Source: Adineta steineri (taxonomy: Eukaryota; Rotifera; Eurotatoria; Adinetida; Adinetidae). Taken from it: 64,000 nucleotides of DNA. The stretch's first letter is position 1. Every line of letters begins with the position of its first letter. The stretch covers positions 24,789 to 88,788 of the forward strand of contig CAJNOI010000287.1 in NCBI GenBank assembly GCA_905250115.1, given 5' to 3'. The position numbers and the translations under genes were made by a program. Below are positions 22,160 through 33,421 of this stretch, piece by piece. The notes beneath the pieces are model-generated. The model was not told where the DNA came from, made no database searches, and saw only the letters and a list, made by a program, of their open reading frames with translations.

Positions 22160-23161
22160 ATGCTGCACTTCGGAATAAATCTATTAATCTTGCTCTTGAT
22201 TGGATTTAGTGAAGAATTTTTTAATGGTGATGTATCAACATTAAGTAATGGAACAGCACTTCGTCTTAATTTAACATGTTTCTATTATGATGAATTAGTA
22301 ACTGATAGTGAATATTGTGTTTATCAATATTTTTATAATGGTTCATCATCGACAGTATCATATGATTATATGGAAATAACAAATATATATAGAAGTATTT
22401 CGAAACGATGCACAGGATTTTCAGATACAAGTGATATTGGTTTTGGATTTTGTTCACCACTTGAATATGAATTATTTGATATATCAATACTTTGTATTTG
22501 TGCAACAAATATGTGTAATATGAATTTAACTACGTGTAAATCATCAGTTACTAATCAATTGCAAACAAATTCTGCACCTTCTGTTCTTGATTCGATGATT
22601 CCTGAAATAATAACGCCAATCTCTTGCTTTGATGAAACATATGATTTCAACGCAAGTTCCTTTTGTTATTATTCAGCTTCTCCTTATATTGATATAGAAA
22701 AATGTAATGAATATACTATGAACAATACAGTACTATGCATGTTTGATGTTATTGATGGGCAGACAAGTCCTATGGCGATTACCATAGATTATTCTTCATA
22801 TTATCTATCGGGAGCACTTTTTAGAGTAAATCAATTTAATCGAGATTGGACTAGCACATTATCATACAAAGAAACACCAGGTTCATTCGATATTAATTTT
22901 AATGTTACTCAATTATATAATAATACCAATATAACAATCGTTCGACAGAGATGTTTTTGTGTTGAAGATTATTGTAATAATAATATAACAACTTGTCTTA
23001 ATGCAAACCAAACAATACCATTAGAAAATAGTGCGATAAGTAAATAATTAAATGTGTTTATATTTTTAATATAAATATCTTTTTCTTTAGATAATTCAAA
23101 CAACATCATTGTTTCTTTTTGGTTTTATTTAATCATTGAATTATATTTCTATTTCGATTAA
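22160..23161 (+). CDS. Secreted/GPI-type protein with two Ly6/uPAR-like domains
   Basis: Two exons: 22160–23039 and 23091–23161, with a 51-bp GT–AG intron, give 316 residues. Read through, the frame would stop two codons past the donor at 295 residues. Signal peptide at 1–18. Two similar Cys-rich repeats each end in the three-finger signature CxCxxxxCN: CICATNMCN and CFCVEDYCN. Many N-glycosylation sequons are present. Splicing adds the tail NNSNNIIVSFWFYLIIELY, a small-residue region followed by a hydrophobic end, as in GPI-attachment signals. I infer a cell-surface protein; partners are unknown. The splice model is inferred from sequence only, but it converts a blunt end into a meaningful one. 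Confidence 0.7.
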
Positions 23162-24705
23162 TTTGATTTCGTATTGAATTTAACAAATAAACTAGATAGT
23201 CTCAATCAAATATTTATTTTATATATAGAGAATGAGAAAGAACAATTTTCAATCTGATATCGTGCATGTTTTTGTATAAATGAGCGAGAAAGGTAATTGC
23301 TTCAAAGAATAAAAGAAATATTAAGTCTTATATCAATATATTTTTATTTAGAGTACAGTGAGACAAGAAAAAAAAAATTTAAATACTTTCTATATTAATG
23401 TATATGTTGTTAGTTTGTCATAATGATATAGCATACATTACATATATATACTCAAAGCATATAAGTAATCAGAACAGCAAAATGTATTATTATTTTTCTT
23501 TTAACAAGTAAATCACTCTCGCTTTGCATTATACTCTCTGCATCAGAATAGTAATTTAAAGGGAAGCTACACAATAAAAAGTAGACATTACGTTGAGCAC
23601 AGCTTTCGCTTTCTAGTTATGTTTCATGATTATTACTACTCATTCTTTGTTATTTTGTTGGTAAGCAAAGTACATTTATCGAGTTAATCAGGTGAACATT
23701 ATTCAAATATCACGTTTCTTTTAGATCTCTGTGCACCTCAAACGAACGGTAATATCTTTATCTTTTACCATTGATATATCATAATTTTCATTGCAAAAGT
23801 TTAACTTCAATTGAGCACACTGTGATTTTTTAGTAGTTAACAATATTCCTTAGTCGAAGCCCATAAAAGAAAGTATAATATAAATAGTTTTTAGAATATA
23901 TATTCTGAATTACAACAACCACTGAGAAAAATTACTTGCTTTATACAAAAATTGTTCTCTTCTGATAGGTAACGAGACATGTCACATATTCGGGAAGTCG
24001 GCGATGTGAGAGATGGGTGTCCGTCGTCCTTATTCTCATTTAATATGAACATGTGTATATGACGCTGCTGAATTTTTTGGCTGTATTTCTCTTATGAAAA
24101 TAAGCTACGAACTCATTGTTAAATTCAAGTTCAGTCAAACTTTTTCTATAACATGATCTATAAAAATCAATTAATTCACACTCATCTTCATTATTCATTT
24201 GTTACTGCTAATACCTACTGAATAGAAACCGAAGAGAAAATAGATACAATGAATTTTGGATTTTTGTTATTTTTTTCAATATTTTCATCAACTAAAACAA
24301 GAATAAAACTTTCGCTTTGTCATGAATCAAGAGAATGAATGTGAGCATCAGTTTGAGTATGGACATCAGATGAGATATGATGATTTTAATCATGCGCATT
24401 TGCATTCATATCTATACACTCTCTATAATGTTACGCAGTAAGAAAAATATCTATTTATGGTATATGTGCGTATTACCCAATTAAGGAGAATAAAAGAGTC
24501 AAAGATAGATTATGCGTAGTGGCCATGAGAATATAATAACAACAAAATAACAAAATAATAAAAACAAATAAACGCAAAGCAAAGAAAAAAGAACGAGTAG
24601 TGCATTTTCTTACACTATAAAAGAAGTTCGATTTATAAAGTGTATAAACAAATTCAGCAAAAGTATTAAATCTCTATCTGTTCATCTTTAAGTAAAATAC
24701 TCAAG
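23162..24705. other. Intergenic; possible unresolved first exon near 23620
   Basis: AT-rich. At 23620–23661 ATGTTTCATGATTATTAC begins a short hydrophobic frame ending at a donor-like GTAAGC, which could be a signal-peptide exon, but I cannot trace following exons. The segment ends in the promoter of the Cys-rich peptide gene. Confidence 0.35.
24616..24623 (+). promoter_or_regulatory. TATA box of the Cys-rich peptide gene
   Basis: TATAAAAG, a perfect TATA match, 90 bp upstream of the ATG at 24706. The strong core promoter suits an abundantly or inducibly expressed secreted peptide. Confidence 0.6.
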
Positions 24706-25283
24706 ATGCGAAGTTTTCTCTTCCTCATATTAAGTATGGCGATTGTACTAGCCTATACTCATGCGTCACATAACCAAGAAGCGAAACGAAGTCTTGGTGG
24801 CGATAACCACTACAGATACCGACGCAATCAAGTGTACCTTCGACGTGAAAAAGCCGATCACTTAGGTAAGTTAATCTTTTCCACATGATTCTTTTTGTTA
24901 AAAAATGAACATGGATAATTCGTAGTTATCTCAAATTCAAAGTAGACTATTTTTAGAATCATCTCTGAGAATATAACGTCGCCGCATGATATTTAACTGT
25001 GATAGGGCCCACTGACGATGATAATAATACGTATTTTCTTAACTTTGTCGAATTGCTTTCTAAGATTAGATACATATCTTTCAAGAGTTTGTTACTTACT
25101 CAACCAAACGAGAACATATCTAATTAGTTGTTTTTCATTTGAAATATAGGAACTAATATGAACGATCAAAAAGTGAACACTTACGCTCTGGATTGTCCTG
25201 TGTGTTGTCTTCCAGGTGGTGATTGTGGCAAGACGTGTCCTTGTGGAGATGGTTGTTCTAAGGCTGGTTGTCATGGTCGTTAA
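24706..25283 (+). CDS. Secreted Cys-rich peptide precursor
   Basis: Two exons, 24706–24865 and 25150–25283, joined in phase across a 284-bp GT–AG intron, give 97 residues. Signal peptide at 1–20 (cut likely after THA). A basic propeptide-like middle contains EAKR and YRYRR sites suited to proprotein cleavage. The mature C-terminus has eight Cys in 29 residues: CPVCC, then DCGKTCPCGDGC, then GCHGR. The C-terminus resembles disulphide-rich effector or antimicrobial peptides, and the CxC spacing also recalls metallothioneins. No family is recognised, so function is open. The intron is large for this genome. Confidence 0.6.
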
Positions 25284-25396
25284 AATTTATACCAAAGATT
25301 CTACATCAATATCAATAAGACATAAGAAAAACTGATCTTTTATTTTTCAGTAACTATTTGTAATTTTTTTTTTCTTATTTAATATATTGCGACTTT

Positions 25397-25579
25397 TCAC
25401 ATATTTAACGTACGCCGTTGCTTGAATTGGTCTTGTATTTTACCGAATCGTTGAAGAAAAAGTACGAGAAAAATCTCATTTAGTTTTTGAGTAATTGTCA
25501 GCAAAACCTGTTGATCTTCTTCTGGTCTTAGAAATTCCGTGTTTAGTACCAAATTAAGTCGATCGCATATGAAATTCAT
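25397..25579 (-). CDS. Possible 60-residue protein, unknown
   Basis: A frame opening MNFICDRLNLVL, with balanced composition (RPEEDQQVLLTITQKLNEIF, then QRFGKIQDQFKQRR). It is clearly less AT-biased than the flanks and looks like an amphipathic helical protein. It could also be a remnant exon. No homologue is recalled and no splice partner is evident. Confidence 0.25.
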   Translation of the reverse strand: MNFICDRLNLVLNTEFLRPEEDQQVLLTITQKLNEIFLVLFLQRFGKIQDQFKQRRTLNM

Positions 25580-26577
25580 TTTCTGTGTTCGTTTTAAAAT
25601 AAAAACTGGTTACTTTCTGAAAGGCTTTCATTAGCTGAGTTTGAAAATAGTTATTCTGTCACATTAGGGTTGACCAATGTCCACATAAAATGATTTGAAT
25701 TATCTTTTATTTTACAAGTTTTATTTTGCTGATAAAAAGAGGATTGAAGAAAAAATTTGTATATTTTTATTTCATCGGAGGTAAATGTGTAATCTCAATA
25801 ATAAAATTATTCAGAACGATGAGTGTAATAATCCTAAAAACATTTCAATACCTCATCCACATCTTTAGTTTTTTTTTAAATTAAATTTCATTAAATGTTA
25901 AATATACATGTAGTTTCAAGTAACATAACAATATCGCAATTATTTTCACTAAATCAATCACTGTTTATTACATTTTTTGATAAAATATTCTTAAGACGCT
26001 GTGTTGAAGGTGAATTATTCGTTATTGTCGTTTGAAATACTCAGATTGATAATAATAATAATCAAGCTTATATGTGCACGTTTTTTTGTTCTTATTTTCT
26101 ACTACATGCATCGCTATATAAATGTATAACAATGAAATAAAATTTATTTATTTCAATCCATATTTCATAATCAATCGTATGAAGATCAGCTATTATTCAG
26201 TAAGATTTCTTTCTATAGATTGTAATGTTTTTGTCTTTTAGATAAAAAAATCAGTGTATTTGAGATACCCAAAATAAATGTTAATATTTATCAAGGATAT
26301 TCAACGAACAAGCAAAGAAAAAGTTTTTATTCTTTCTTTTTCCTTCAGTTGCACATCTATTTTTATCATAAATACGATTTAATATATTATAAAACGTTTG
26401 ATTATTTTTAATTATACCAAAGTATTATCCTATATTTACTGTTTTTTATAAGATTTCGAAAAAAAACAATTTGAATTTTATCTTCAGTTTTCTTTATACG
26501 AATACTAAACTGATTTTTTAATTGCACTGCATATATATATATATCTAATGATTTATATATTCTTGCCCAGTTATTAT

Positions 26578-26720
26578 AAGGGTATGGGTGGGGGCAAGCT
26601 AGAAAGTTGAATTGCTCTGACTACAATCAGCTTTCCCCCCTTTGAATGGAGATAAGGTAGATATAATACTCACACTCACTTATTCACACTGTTGCTTATA
26701 TTCACACCCACACCCTCAAG
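26578..26720. repeat. Telomere-like hairpin repeat 4, wide loop
   Basis: AGGGTATGGGTGGGGG at 26579–26594 pairs with TTCACACCCACACCCTCAAG at 26701–26720. The spacer is about 105 bases and contains further CACACTCA words. It ends in the shared CTCAAGAT terminus. Confidence 0.65.
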
Positions 26721-27900
26721 ATTTCATAATATGAAATGCAAATAAATGACGAACAAACTAATATTTTCTCACAAAGACAACATTGTTTAATTACTTTGTT
26801 GAATATAGATGCATAAACTCTTTGAAAAGATTAAGATCGATCAACTAAGAAAGACAATTGAATGTTATACTCGAACTCTATGAATGATAGAATATTTCGA
26901 TCATTAAGCAGTTGATCATAGAGACTGAAAAGAGGCGAGGATCACATTGAATCTCCAAAATTTCCCCAGGTTGGAATTTTATTAGAAAAGTATTAGTATA
27001 AAGAAAAACATAAACTTGCTAGTACGTTATTCTCGCTCACAGATATCTGAAGATAATATTACAGCCGCAGCATTCATTATAATAGTCAGTCAAAAGAACG
27101 AACTTTTTGATGCAATTAATGAGTGATGAAGTTGATTCTTGCACAGATTTTAAAATGAATAAAGATAAAAATGATTCGAATCCTCTAGCATTTTCGAAAG
27201 AGTACCAGCAATTATTTCTGCATATAGTGGAATTCGCTTGTCGTACAATTTCAATCTCATATAGCTCATCCGTAGGCGAGTGTGAAAGATCGCGGCAGTT
27301 TTCCTATCGGCATAAATAGAAATATTCCTAGACATGTTTTTTTTCATATATTAAAATAATCTTTTCTCCTATGTAATATTAATTCTTGTTTTTCTTTTAA
27401 AATAAATAAAAAAAGAAAGCTTTCATTTTTTTTCGGATTATGAACATGATAGCAGTATAGTCAGTTCTTACTCAAGTCGTTTGAGAAATATCAGATGAAA
27501 AGACTTGTATCGTATCTTTTGTACTTTGAAGTCATTTTATCAAGTAAATCAGGTTTCTTTTAATAGTCTTATAATTAAATTTAAATACCCGTACTCGCCT
27601 ACATAATTTTTACCTAAAGTTATTATCTATAATACTTTGTAAGCTAAATTAATTTTTACATAAATGTAATTAAGCGACGTACTTTCAATCTCATTATAAA
27701 ATATAAATAAGATGCATATTTTATTAGAGAAAATTGTTTGCTTTCAAATGAAATAGGATCAGTAATTCTTAAATAATCTTTAAGCTTCTAATACGACAAC
27801 AAGAGTGTATACATTCTCACAATCGTTTATACTAGTACGCAACTGGTTATTTCAATTTTTTTAAATTAGAGTAACAGAATTCAACATCATATTTCTTATC

Positions 27901-29001
27901 ATGTCAAACACAACCATTGATCTAGTTCAAAAATTAGATATTGCTACATACTGGATTAATCAGATTTTTCCAGTTCTCCAAATCGTTTTTGGTACATTCG
28001 GAAATGTGTTCAATATCATTATATTTATGCGTCGTGAATTGCGCAATAATCCGTGTTCAATGTATTTTTTAGTCGGAGCAATTAACAACTGTTTTGTAGT
28101 AGATATTGGCTTATTTTCACGTTATCTTGCAAGTAGCTGGAATTGGGATCCATCGGCTACAAACAATGTCTTATGTAAAATACGTAATCTTTTCGTTTAT
28201 TCTCCTCTCACTCTCGCTTTGTGGTTTGTCGCTCTTGCCAGTATCGATCGATTTCTCTCAAGTTCACGGAGTGTTCGACTTCGTCAAATGAGTAGTTTAC
28301 CAGTAGCAAAAAAGGCAATTATAATTACGACTATATTTATTTTTTTGAGTTATATACACATACTCATTTACTTTAAAACGGTTCCGAGTGGTAGTGGAAG
28401 CACTTGTAGTTTCTCTCCGTATGATTACATTCTATTTTTAAGCTTTTTTGGGCCTATTATTTCCTGTATTTTGCCAATTATGCTAATGAGTATCTTTGGT
28501 ATTTTGATGATTTATAACGTTCATAATATTCACGGTCAAAATAATTTGCGTGGTAACAATAGACAAACTAAACGTTTACGTTCAAATGATCGTCAACTGT
28601 CTATAATGGTTTTATTTCAAATACTCATCACTACTGTGATATCAATTCCTTATTTTGCTCTCGCTATATATAATGCAATTGCTATAGTTATGTTTCATTA
28701 TAAACTCTCAGCATCTGGACTGGCTATTTATAATTTTGCATATAATCTATTTCGATTACTTTATTTTACAAATCCTGTTCTTACTTTTTATATTTATACT
28801 TTGACTGGTCCTAAATTTCGCACAGAAATGAAACATAGCATTCAATATGGATTGAAATCTGTTGTGACAACCATTGCGCTTAAACGATATTTATCATTGA
28901 GAGTGCAACAAGTATTACTCGGTGAAAATCAACTTGTGAATACAATCAATATACCTTTATCACAAAATAGAAGAAGAGGAAATGCTGTTCGTCCTGTTTA
29001 A
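27901..29001 (+). CDS. Rhodopsin-like GPCR, bdelloid-type
   Basis: A single exon of 366 residues with seven hydrophobic segments. TM1 is about 23–44. RNNPCSMYFLVGAINNCF (48–65) leads into TM2 with the same PCS–Y signature as the receptor at 9286. TM3 ends SIDRFLSSSRSVRLRQ (114–129), with Asp116–Arg117 in the DRY position. TM7 contains TNPVLTFYIYTL, an NPxxY-like element kept better than in the other two receptors, then the helix-8-like GPKFRTEMK. A 60-residue C-terminal tail has a basic end (QNRRRGNAVRP). The ligand is unknown. The start is the first ATG, preceded by A at −3. Confidence 0.85.
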   Translation: MSNTTIDLVQKLDIATYWINQIFPVLQIVFGTFGNVFNIIIFMRRELRNNPCSMYFLVGAINNCFVVDIGLFSRYLASSWNWDPSATNNVLCKIRNLFVYSPLTLALWFVALASIDRFLSSSRSVRLRQMSSLPVAKKAIIITTIFIFLSYIHILIYFKTVPSGSGSTCSFSPYDYILFLSFFGPIISCILPIMLMSIFGILMIYNVHNIHGQNNLRGNNRQTKRLRSNDRQLSIMVLFQILITTVISIPYFALAIYNAIAIVMFHYKLSASGLAIYNFAYNLFRLLYFTNPVLTFYIYTLTGPKFRTEMKHSIQYGLKSVVTTIALKRYLSLRVQQVLLGENQLVNTINIPLSQNRRRGNAVRPV

Positions 29002-29490
29002 TAGAAATAATAATCATCAATATATCATATATTATATAGACACATGTTCCAGTTATCTTGTAGAAATAAAAAAGTGCTTAAAAATAGATTTTCTGAACGT
29101 GTTACATCGAACAGAATGCCTTTTAACGATTTGTATGATACGAAGACTGATCAATACATTGGCTTTCAAGCTTACAAACGTGATCGGAGGAGCTTTTTCG
29201 TTATTTCTAAAATCATTCTAATCTATTCATCGATCACTAAAACTACATTGGCTACAACAGAAAGAATATGTTACTTATTTAAATCATAGCTGCTTGAAAT
29301 ATTAGTAAAATTTATTTCAGGATCAATCGAAATAGACGAGACACTGAACATGATTGTTCGAATAGAAAGGGATTCATCTGTGAAATACGGCAAGAAGCAA
29401 TGTCAAAACTACTGATTACACATGGTTTTTTTCCTTTTCTTTAAATAGAACATACTTTTTCTCGGAGTATACAACTGAACCAAACGCCAA

Positions 29491-29590
29491 CTTGGGTGAG
29501 GATGTGGGTGTGCACTACATCAGGTCAATCTTATATCCAAACTCGCACCCACACTCACACCCACACTCACACCCACACCCACACCCTTAC
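29491..29590. repeat. Telomere-like hairpin repeat 5
   Basis: CTTGGGTGAGGATGTGGGTG (29491–29510) opposite an extended C-rich arm (29543–29587) built from about seven CACACCC/CACACTC units. This is the clearest tandem telomere-like array in the window. Confidence 0.8.
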
Positions 29591-29919
29591 ATCATTCTAT
29601 TGATTTTCTTTCTCATTTACTTACCTTAAGAATTCTTCTTTTCGTCTTTGAAAGTGTTGAATCGTTCGTCCAACAAAGCTTTATATACTTATCGTCGCAC
29701 AAAAAAACTGAAATAATTTCTCCTTGAAAAAAGAAATGTCTGTAGGCATTTTTTGCTCTTCCTGTTTACTATACATTAAATCGATTCTTCTTTTTATTGT
29801 TAGAGAAAAGTCTCAAGTTATGCTTTAACAGTTTCTTTTACGTATTTACAGAACATGACACTCTTGTCATAACATCGTCTTTCACGGAAAGATGTACGTC
29901 TTTTCTGCTATGGTTCGAT

Positions 29920-30041
29920 CTGGGTATGAGTGTCGGCGAGGATGCGGATGTCCATGGGTGTGAGTGCGACTGAGCATGTGAGTGTAGGTGGGTGAGAATA
30001 AAGATTGAATTCAACATGCATATGTCCACACCCACACCTCA
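29920..30041. repeat. Telomere-like hairpin repeat 6
   Basis: A long degenerate G-rich arm (29921–29997: GGGTATGAGTGTCGG, CATGGGTGTGAGTG, GAGTGTAGGTGGGTG) and the C-rich arm CCACACCCACACCTC (30025–30039). Confidence 0.7.
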
Positions 30042-30571
30042 TCTTGAAATTCTCTGTCGAATGGTGTAAGATTAGTATAGAAAAAACATTCACTACATTT
30101 TTGCTTTGCGCGCATCTTAGCTGTTATGTTTTTTCAATATAGACGAAAAAATACACGTAGAGATAACGGCCTCATGATTCTTGTTTGATTCTTTTTTTCT
30201 TGAGTCTGATATATTCATAAAAGAAAGTATTTTATTTATATTAAAAATAGTTAACAATACACAAGTTAAAACATTAAACAACTATTAATGAAATTTGCCT
30301 TTTTTATAATTGTCATCTGAATTGATCATTATTGAACTGTTTTCAAGACGTTTGTTGTAAAATTTTATTTCTGAAGTCACTAAAATAAACTACGATTCGA
30401 CTTGCTATTAACTCAACAACGTATCGTGTGTATCAAATATGTTCACTTGCCTGAAATCAGCATGTATTTAATATATTATTTTAAAAAAATGGTGTTTTAT
30501 TGATTGAATTGAACATAACAATCATTAATGATCATTGTATAAAAATTAGTAAATAATGTACAAACGCCTAT

Positions 30572-31775
30572 ATGTATATCTATATGGAGTATATCAGTCA
30601 CGCTTACAACTACACCCACAACAGTTCTGATTGCAAAGCTTTTTCAGTTATTGCCAGTCATCAAAGATATTTGGTAATTCGCGGATATTATATATAATTC
30701 TTTATTGTCGAGAATTTTTTTTCAGGTTGGTTATGATTTCGAGTTGAACTGCTATGGAATCGGAGATAATATAATTGAGTACATAACTAGTATTTCAGCA
30801 ATATGTGAGGTGAGAATAGATTTCATTCTGATTTAATTTATGTGTTTATCTTGAATTTTTGTTTAGAAAACTAAAAATATCAGTCTTGTTTCAAATAAGA
30901 TAACCGATCGAGGTGCTCAGCTTTTAGCTGATTTACTAAGAAAATCTTCGGTAATTGTCTTTTCTGTTCGATGTCTTTTTTCTTCACCATTGATTATGAT
31001 ATTAGAGAATTGTTCCTCTGGATCTTCGATCGAATTTCATTGGAGATGAAGGAGCTATCTACCTTGCTGATGCACTAAAAACGAATCAGGTGATATAGAG
31101 TGGTTAACATATGTATGACTTTGAATTTATCATAGACACTAGCAACACTTAAACTTCGTGGAAATGAAATACGCTCGAGAGGTAGAAAGTATTTGACAGA
31201 TGTGCAAGAAAACAGAATGGTGAGTTACTGATTATTCAATTGATTTTGTGGTAATGTTACAAAAACTCTTTTAGATCCCAATTAGATTCGATTGTAATGG
31301 TAAGAAGAATGAAATAGTTTATTTCATTTTTTGAATATTTTCTTTAACAAAAAAAAACTCAAATAAGTTGTATTAATATCCTAAATAAGCTATCAGTTCT
31401 CAACACGGGTGTAGAAATCAAGTTATTTTTAATATATTATCTTTTAAAGGATATAAACTGAAGAACTTCATGGCAAGTGTGAGGATCGTTCTATGATTAT
31501 TATATATTTCTTTTTAATTCGTTCAAGAGATTCATCACAATTTTTCATTGATTATTTGACTCTTTTTAGGTATACTACAACCGTTGTGCGTACAAGACCA
31601 TCGTCTTCGATTGTGCGACAGCAACCAACGGCGAGAAAATTATAGCATTGAATATCGAGCAGATAGTTATAGATGTAATATAGATTCTTACAGTGAATGG
31701 GGTTTATCATGGCATTGTTCTTGTAAACTGGAAGGATTTAACATTTGCGAGCAATGTGTAAATAAACAAATCTAA
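30572..31775 (+). CDS. Ribonuclease-inhibitor-type LRR protein with C-terminal DC1-like Cys/His module
   Basis: Seven exons: 30572–30673, 30726–30809, 30867–30950, 31006–31089, 31136–31219, 31275–31299 and 31570–31775. All introns are GT–AG and phases agree, giving 222 residues. Exons 2–5 are each exactly 84 bp and phase 0, so each encodes one 28-residue LRR (ISLVSNKITDRGAQLLADLL; LDLRSNFIGDEGAIYLADAL; LKLRGNEIRSRGRKYL), as in NLRC3/ribonuclease-inhibitor-type LRRs. The last exon is Cys/His-rich: CVQDHRLRLC, YRCNID, WHCSCKLEGFNICEQC, like a degenerate DC1/C1 zinc module. No NACHT domain is present; the start ATG has an upstream in-frame stop. It may be a free-standing LRR sensor or adaptor. 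The last intron (270 bp) could hide an exon. Confidence 0.65.
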
Positions 31776-31804
31776 CTATATTGATCATTTATTTATACGA
31801 GAGA

Positions 31805-31873
31805 ATTGAGGGTGTGGGTGTGGGATTATGATTATCTTCTGTCAACACCCACACACATACACCCACTCCTCAA
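31805..31873. repeat. Telomere-like hairpin repeat 7
   Basis: TTGAGGGTGTGGGTGTGGG (31806–31824), an 18-base spacer, then CAACACCCACACACATACAC and CCACTCCTCAA. It begins 30 bp past the LRR gene's stop codon. Confidence 0.8.
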
Positions 31874-32583
31874 AATGCTCTTAATTATTATTTTTCATTT
31901 GTAAACTCACCGTCAAGGTACAAATCGAGTCAGCATAGCTAGGCCACCCTTTGTTACTTCACATGGATATGTATAAGGAATGTGGTAATATTGGTTCACT
32001 TGCCGGTATGAAGACAAAATCCCATATAGAAAAGTGATATTAACAGTTTTATGTAAAGCATCTCATATCGACAAAATTACCGAAAAATCATAGCAGTATA
32101 ATGGAAATCTATCTTTGGAATCACGAACAGTCATCATCAAAGTCGAAAATATGTGAGTATATAATAGGCTACAAAATTGTGCAGACCAACTCTCATTTGA
32201 CGTAAAGTTCAACGTAAACTCATTCAGGTATCGCTTTAACTTTGGCGATTTTTTTATGAACTCATTCTCGTCGATGACACACATCTATACCTGAACCTAC
32301 ACCTCAACGAAAATCATACGAAAACAAGCTACAACTCGTTTTCACGATAAGTTCCGATCCTCGACTTACGTGGAGTAAATCTGATTTTTTTCTGAAATGA
32401 GTATGGTGTCCGTTGAGCGAAAACCATATCAGCGAACGGCTTTCTCAGTGAACAAATGCGTGAAAGTCAAGACTGTGAAACATCTTTCGCCCTCATCCTC
32501 ACTTTTTGTCCATACCCTCATCAAGAAAAATCATTTCGCAGAATGGCATCACTACCCGTTAAATGTACACTAGTTGTGTGAGA

Positions 32584-32720
32584 ACCAGATATGGGACCGG
32601 TTCGGTTTCGTTCGAGACATTCAACTCGTTCAAAATTTGATATTCAAATACACTCGTCAGATTGTTAAAGTTTTGGCTCGGTTCGGGTCGAGAAAAACAC
32701 GAACTGATCCCATCTCTGGT
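32584..32720. mobile_element. Foldback/MITE-like element, 137 bp
   Basis: Ends ACCAGATATGGGACCGGTTC (32584–32603) and the near-complement ending ATCCCATCTCTGGT (32720) make about 25-bp terminal inverted repeats. The inner CGGTTCGG/CCGAACCG words are also complementary. It directly abuts the minisatellite. Confidence 0.5.
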
Positions 32721-32740
32721 GAGCACTGCGTCGGCTTTGA

Positions 32741-33021
32741 AGAGCGTGCACAAACAAACATACTGAAAACAACCATTTACAGAGCAGAAATGGTAGAAAG
32801 TGATGTTTCAAGAGCGCAGACAAATAAATACACTGAAAAAAAACCAACTGCAGAGCAGAAATGAAAGAAAATAATGGCTCAAGAGCGCGCACAAACAAAC
32901 ACACTGAGAAAAACCCCAACTGCAGAGCAGAAATGGAAGAAAATGATGGCTCAAGAGCGCACAAACAAACAAACACACTGAGAAAAACCCCAGTTGCAGA
33001 GCAGATATGGAAGAAAACGAC
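32741..33021. repeat. Minisatellite, four units of 70–72 bp
   Basis: Units start at 32741, 32811, 32882 and 32954, each opening AGAGCG and containing ACAAACAAAC, CTGAGAAAAA, GCAGAGCAGAAATG and AATGATGGCTC words. Divergence among units is modest. Confidence 0.85.
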
Positions 33022-33090
33022 CTTGAGGGTGTGAGTGAAAGGGTGGTCGCAGGTGTGACCGACACTCATTCGACACCCACATCTTCACGG
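33021..33090. repeat. Telomere-like hairpin repeat 8
   Basis: CCTTGAGGGTGTGAGTG (33021–33037) and GGGTGG/AGGTGTG words face GACACTCATTCGACACCCAC (33061–33080). Confidence 0.65.
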
Positions 33091-33421
33091 TGTCGTCATA
33101 AATAGAGAAGATTGGATTATTCCAGTTGATGAATTTTCTTCTATACCTGTACATGTTATACGTTCTCCCCTACCTACTGTATTTGCAGGTTTTTTCCGTT
33201 TCGTCATCACCGATGAAAAACATTCTTTCTTTCTTTCTGTATTCTTCGGCATTGTATACACATGTGTAATCCAACGAATACTCCTCATCAAACGCCGTTT
33301 TCTTCCTTTTTTTAAAAAAAATCATTCACTTTTTGCCATTTCTTAAACAAAATTGCAGTCATCAATGCAATTTCATAGTATAAAATGTGTACTATCATTC
33401 ATCTCTCGTTCTAGAAAAACA

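Larger units (their letters stand above)
25284..27900. other. Long intergenic stretch
   Basis: A 2.6-kb AT-rich region. It contains a possible small minus-strand gene (25397–25579), a hairpin repeat (26578–26720), a TA microsatellite at 26530–26545, and a weak plus-strand frame at 27107–27319 that is polar, has normal composition and no recognisable domain. The last 300 bases flank the GPCR. Confidence 0.4.
29002..30571. other. Intergenic with two hairpin repeats
   Basis: Downstream of the GPCR a short frame (29044–29289) has basic, mixed composition but no support. Hairpin repeats occupy 29491–29590 and 29920–30041. The remaining AT-rich sequence leads to the LRR gene. Confidence 0.4.
31776..33421. 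other. Repeat-rich intergenic region
   Basis: Contains hairpin repeats (31805–31873; 33021–33090), a foldback element (32584–32720) and a 70-bp minisatellite (32741–33021). Minus-strand frames over the minisatellite are by-products of the repeat. A minus frame at 32063–32284 has ordinary composition but no support. Confidence 0.5.

Noticed and set aside
25092..25274. Minus-strand 60-codon frame (Thr/Arg-rich)
   Set aside because: Antisense shadow of the Cys-rich peptide's second exon.
27107..27319. 70-codon plus-strand frame
   Set aside because: Polar and plausible in composition, but the antisense frame is equally open and no motif or splice site supports it.
29543..29587. True telomere end
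   Set aside because: The CACACCC array is only about seven imperfect units, is flanked by unique sequence and genes on both sides, and is paired with a G-rich arm.
32063..32284. 73-codon minus-strand frame of ordinary composition
   Set aside because: No start context, splice partner or recognisable domain. It could be a relic, but support was too thin to list as a gene.
32665..33291. Overlapping minus-strand frames (Phe/Leu/Cys-rich)
   Set aside because: They are translations of the 70-bp minisatellite and its flank; the apparent protein repeat is the DNA repeat in three frames.
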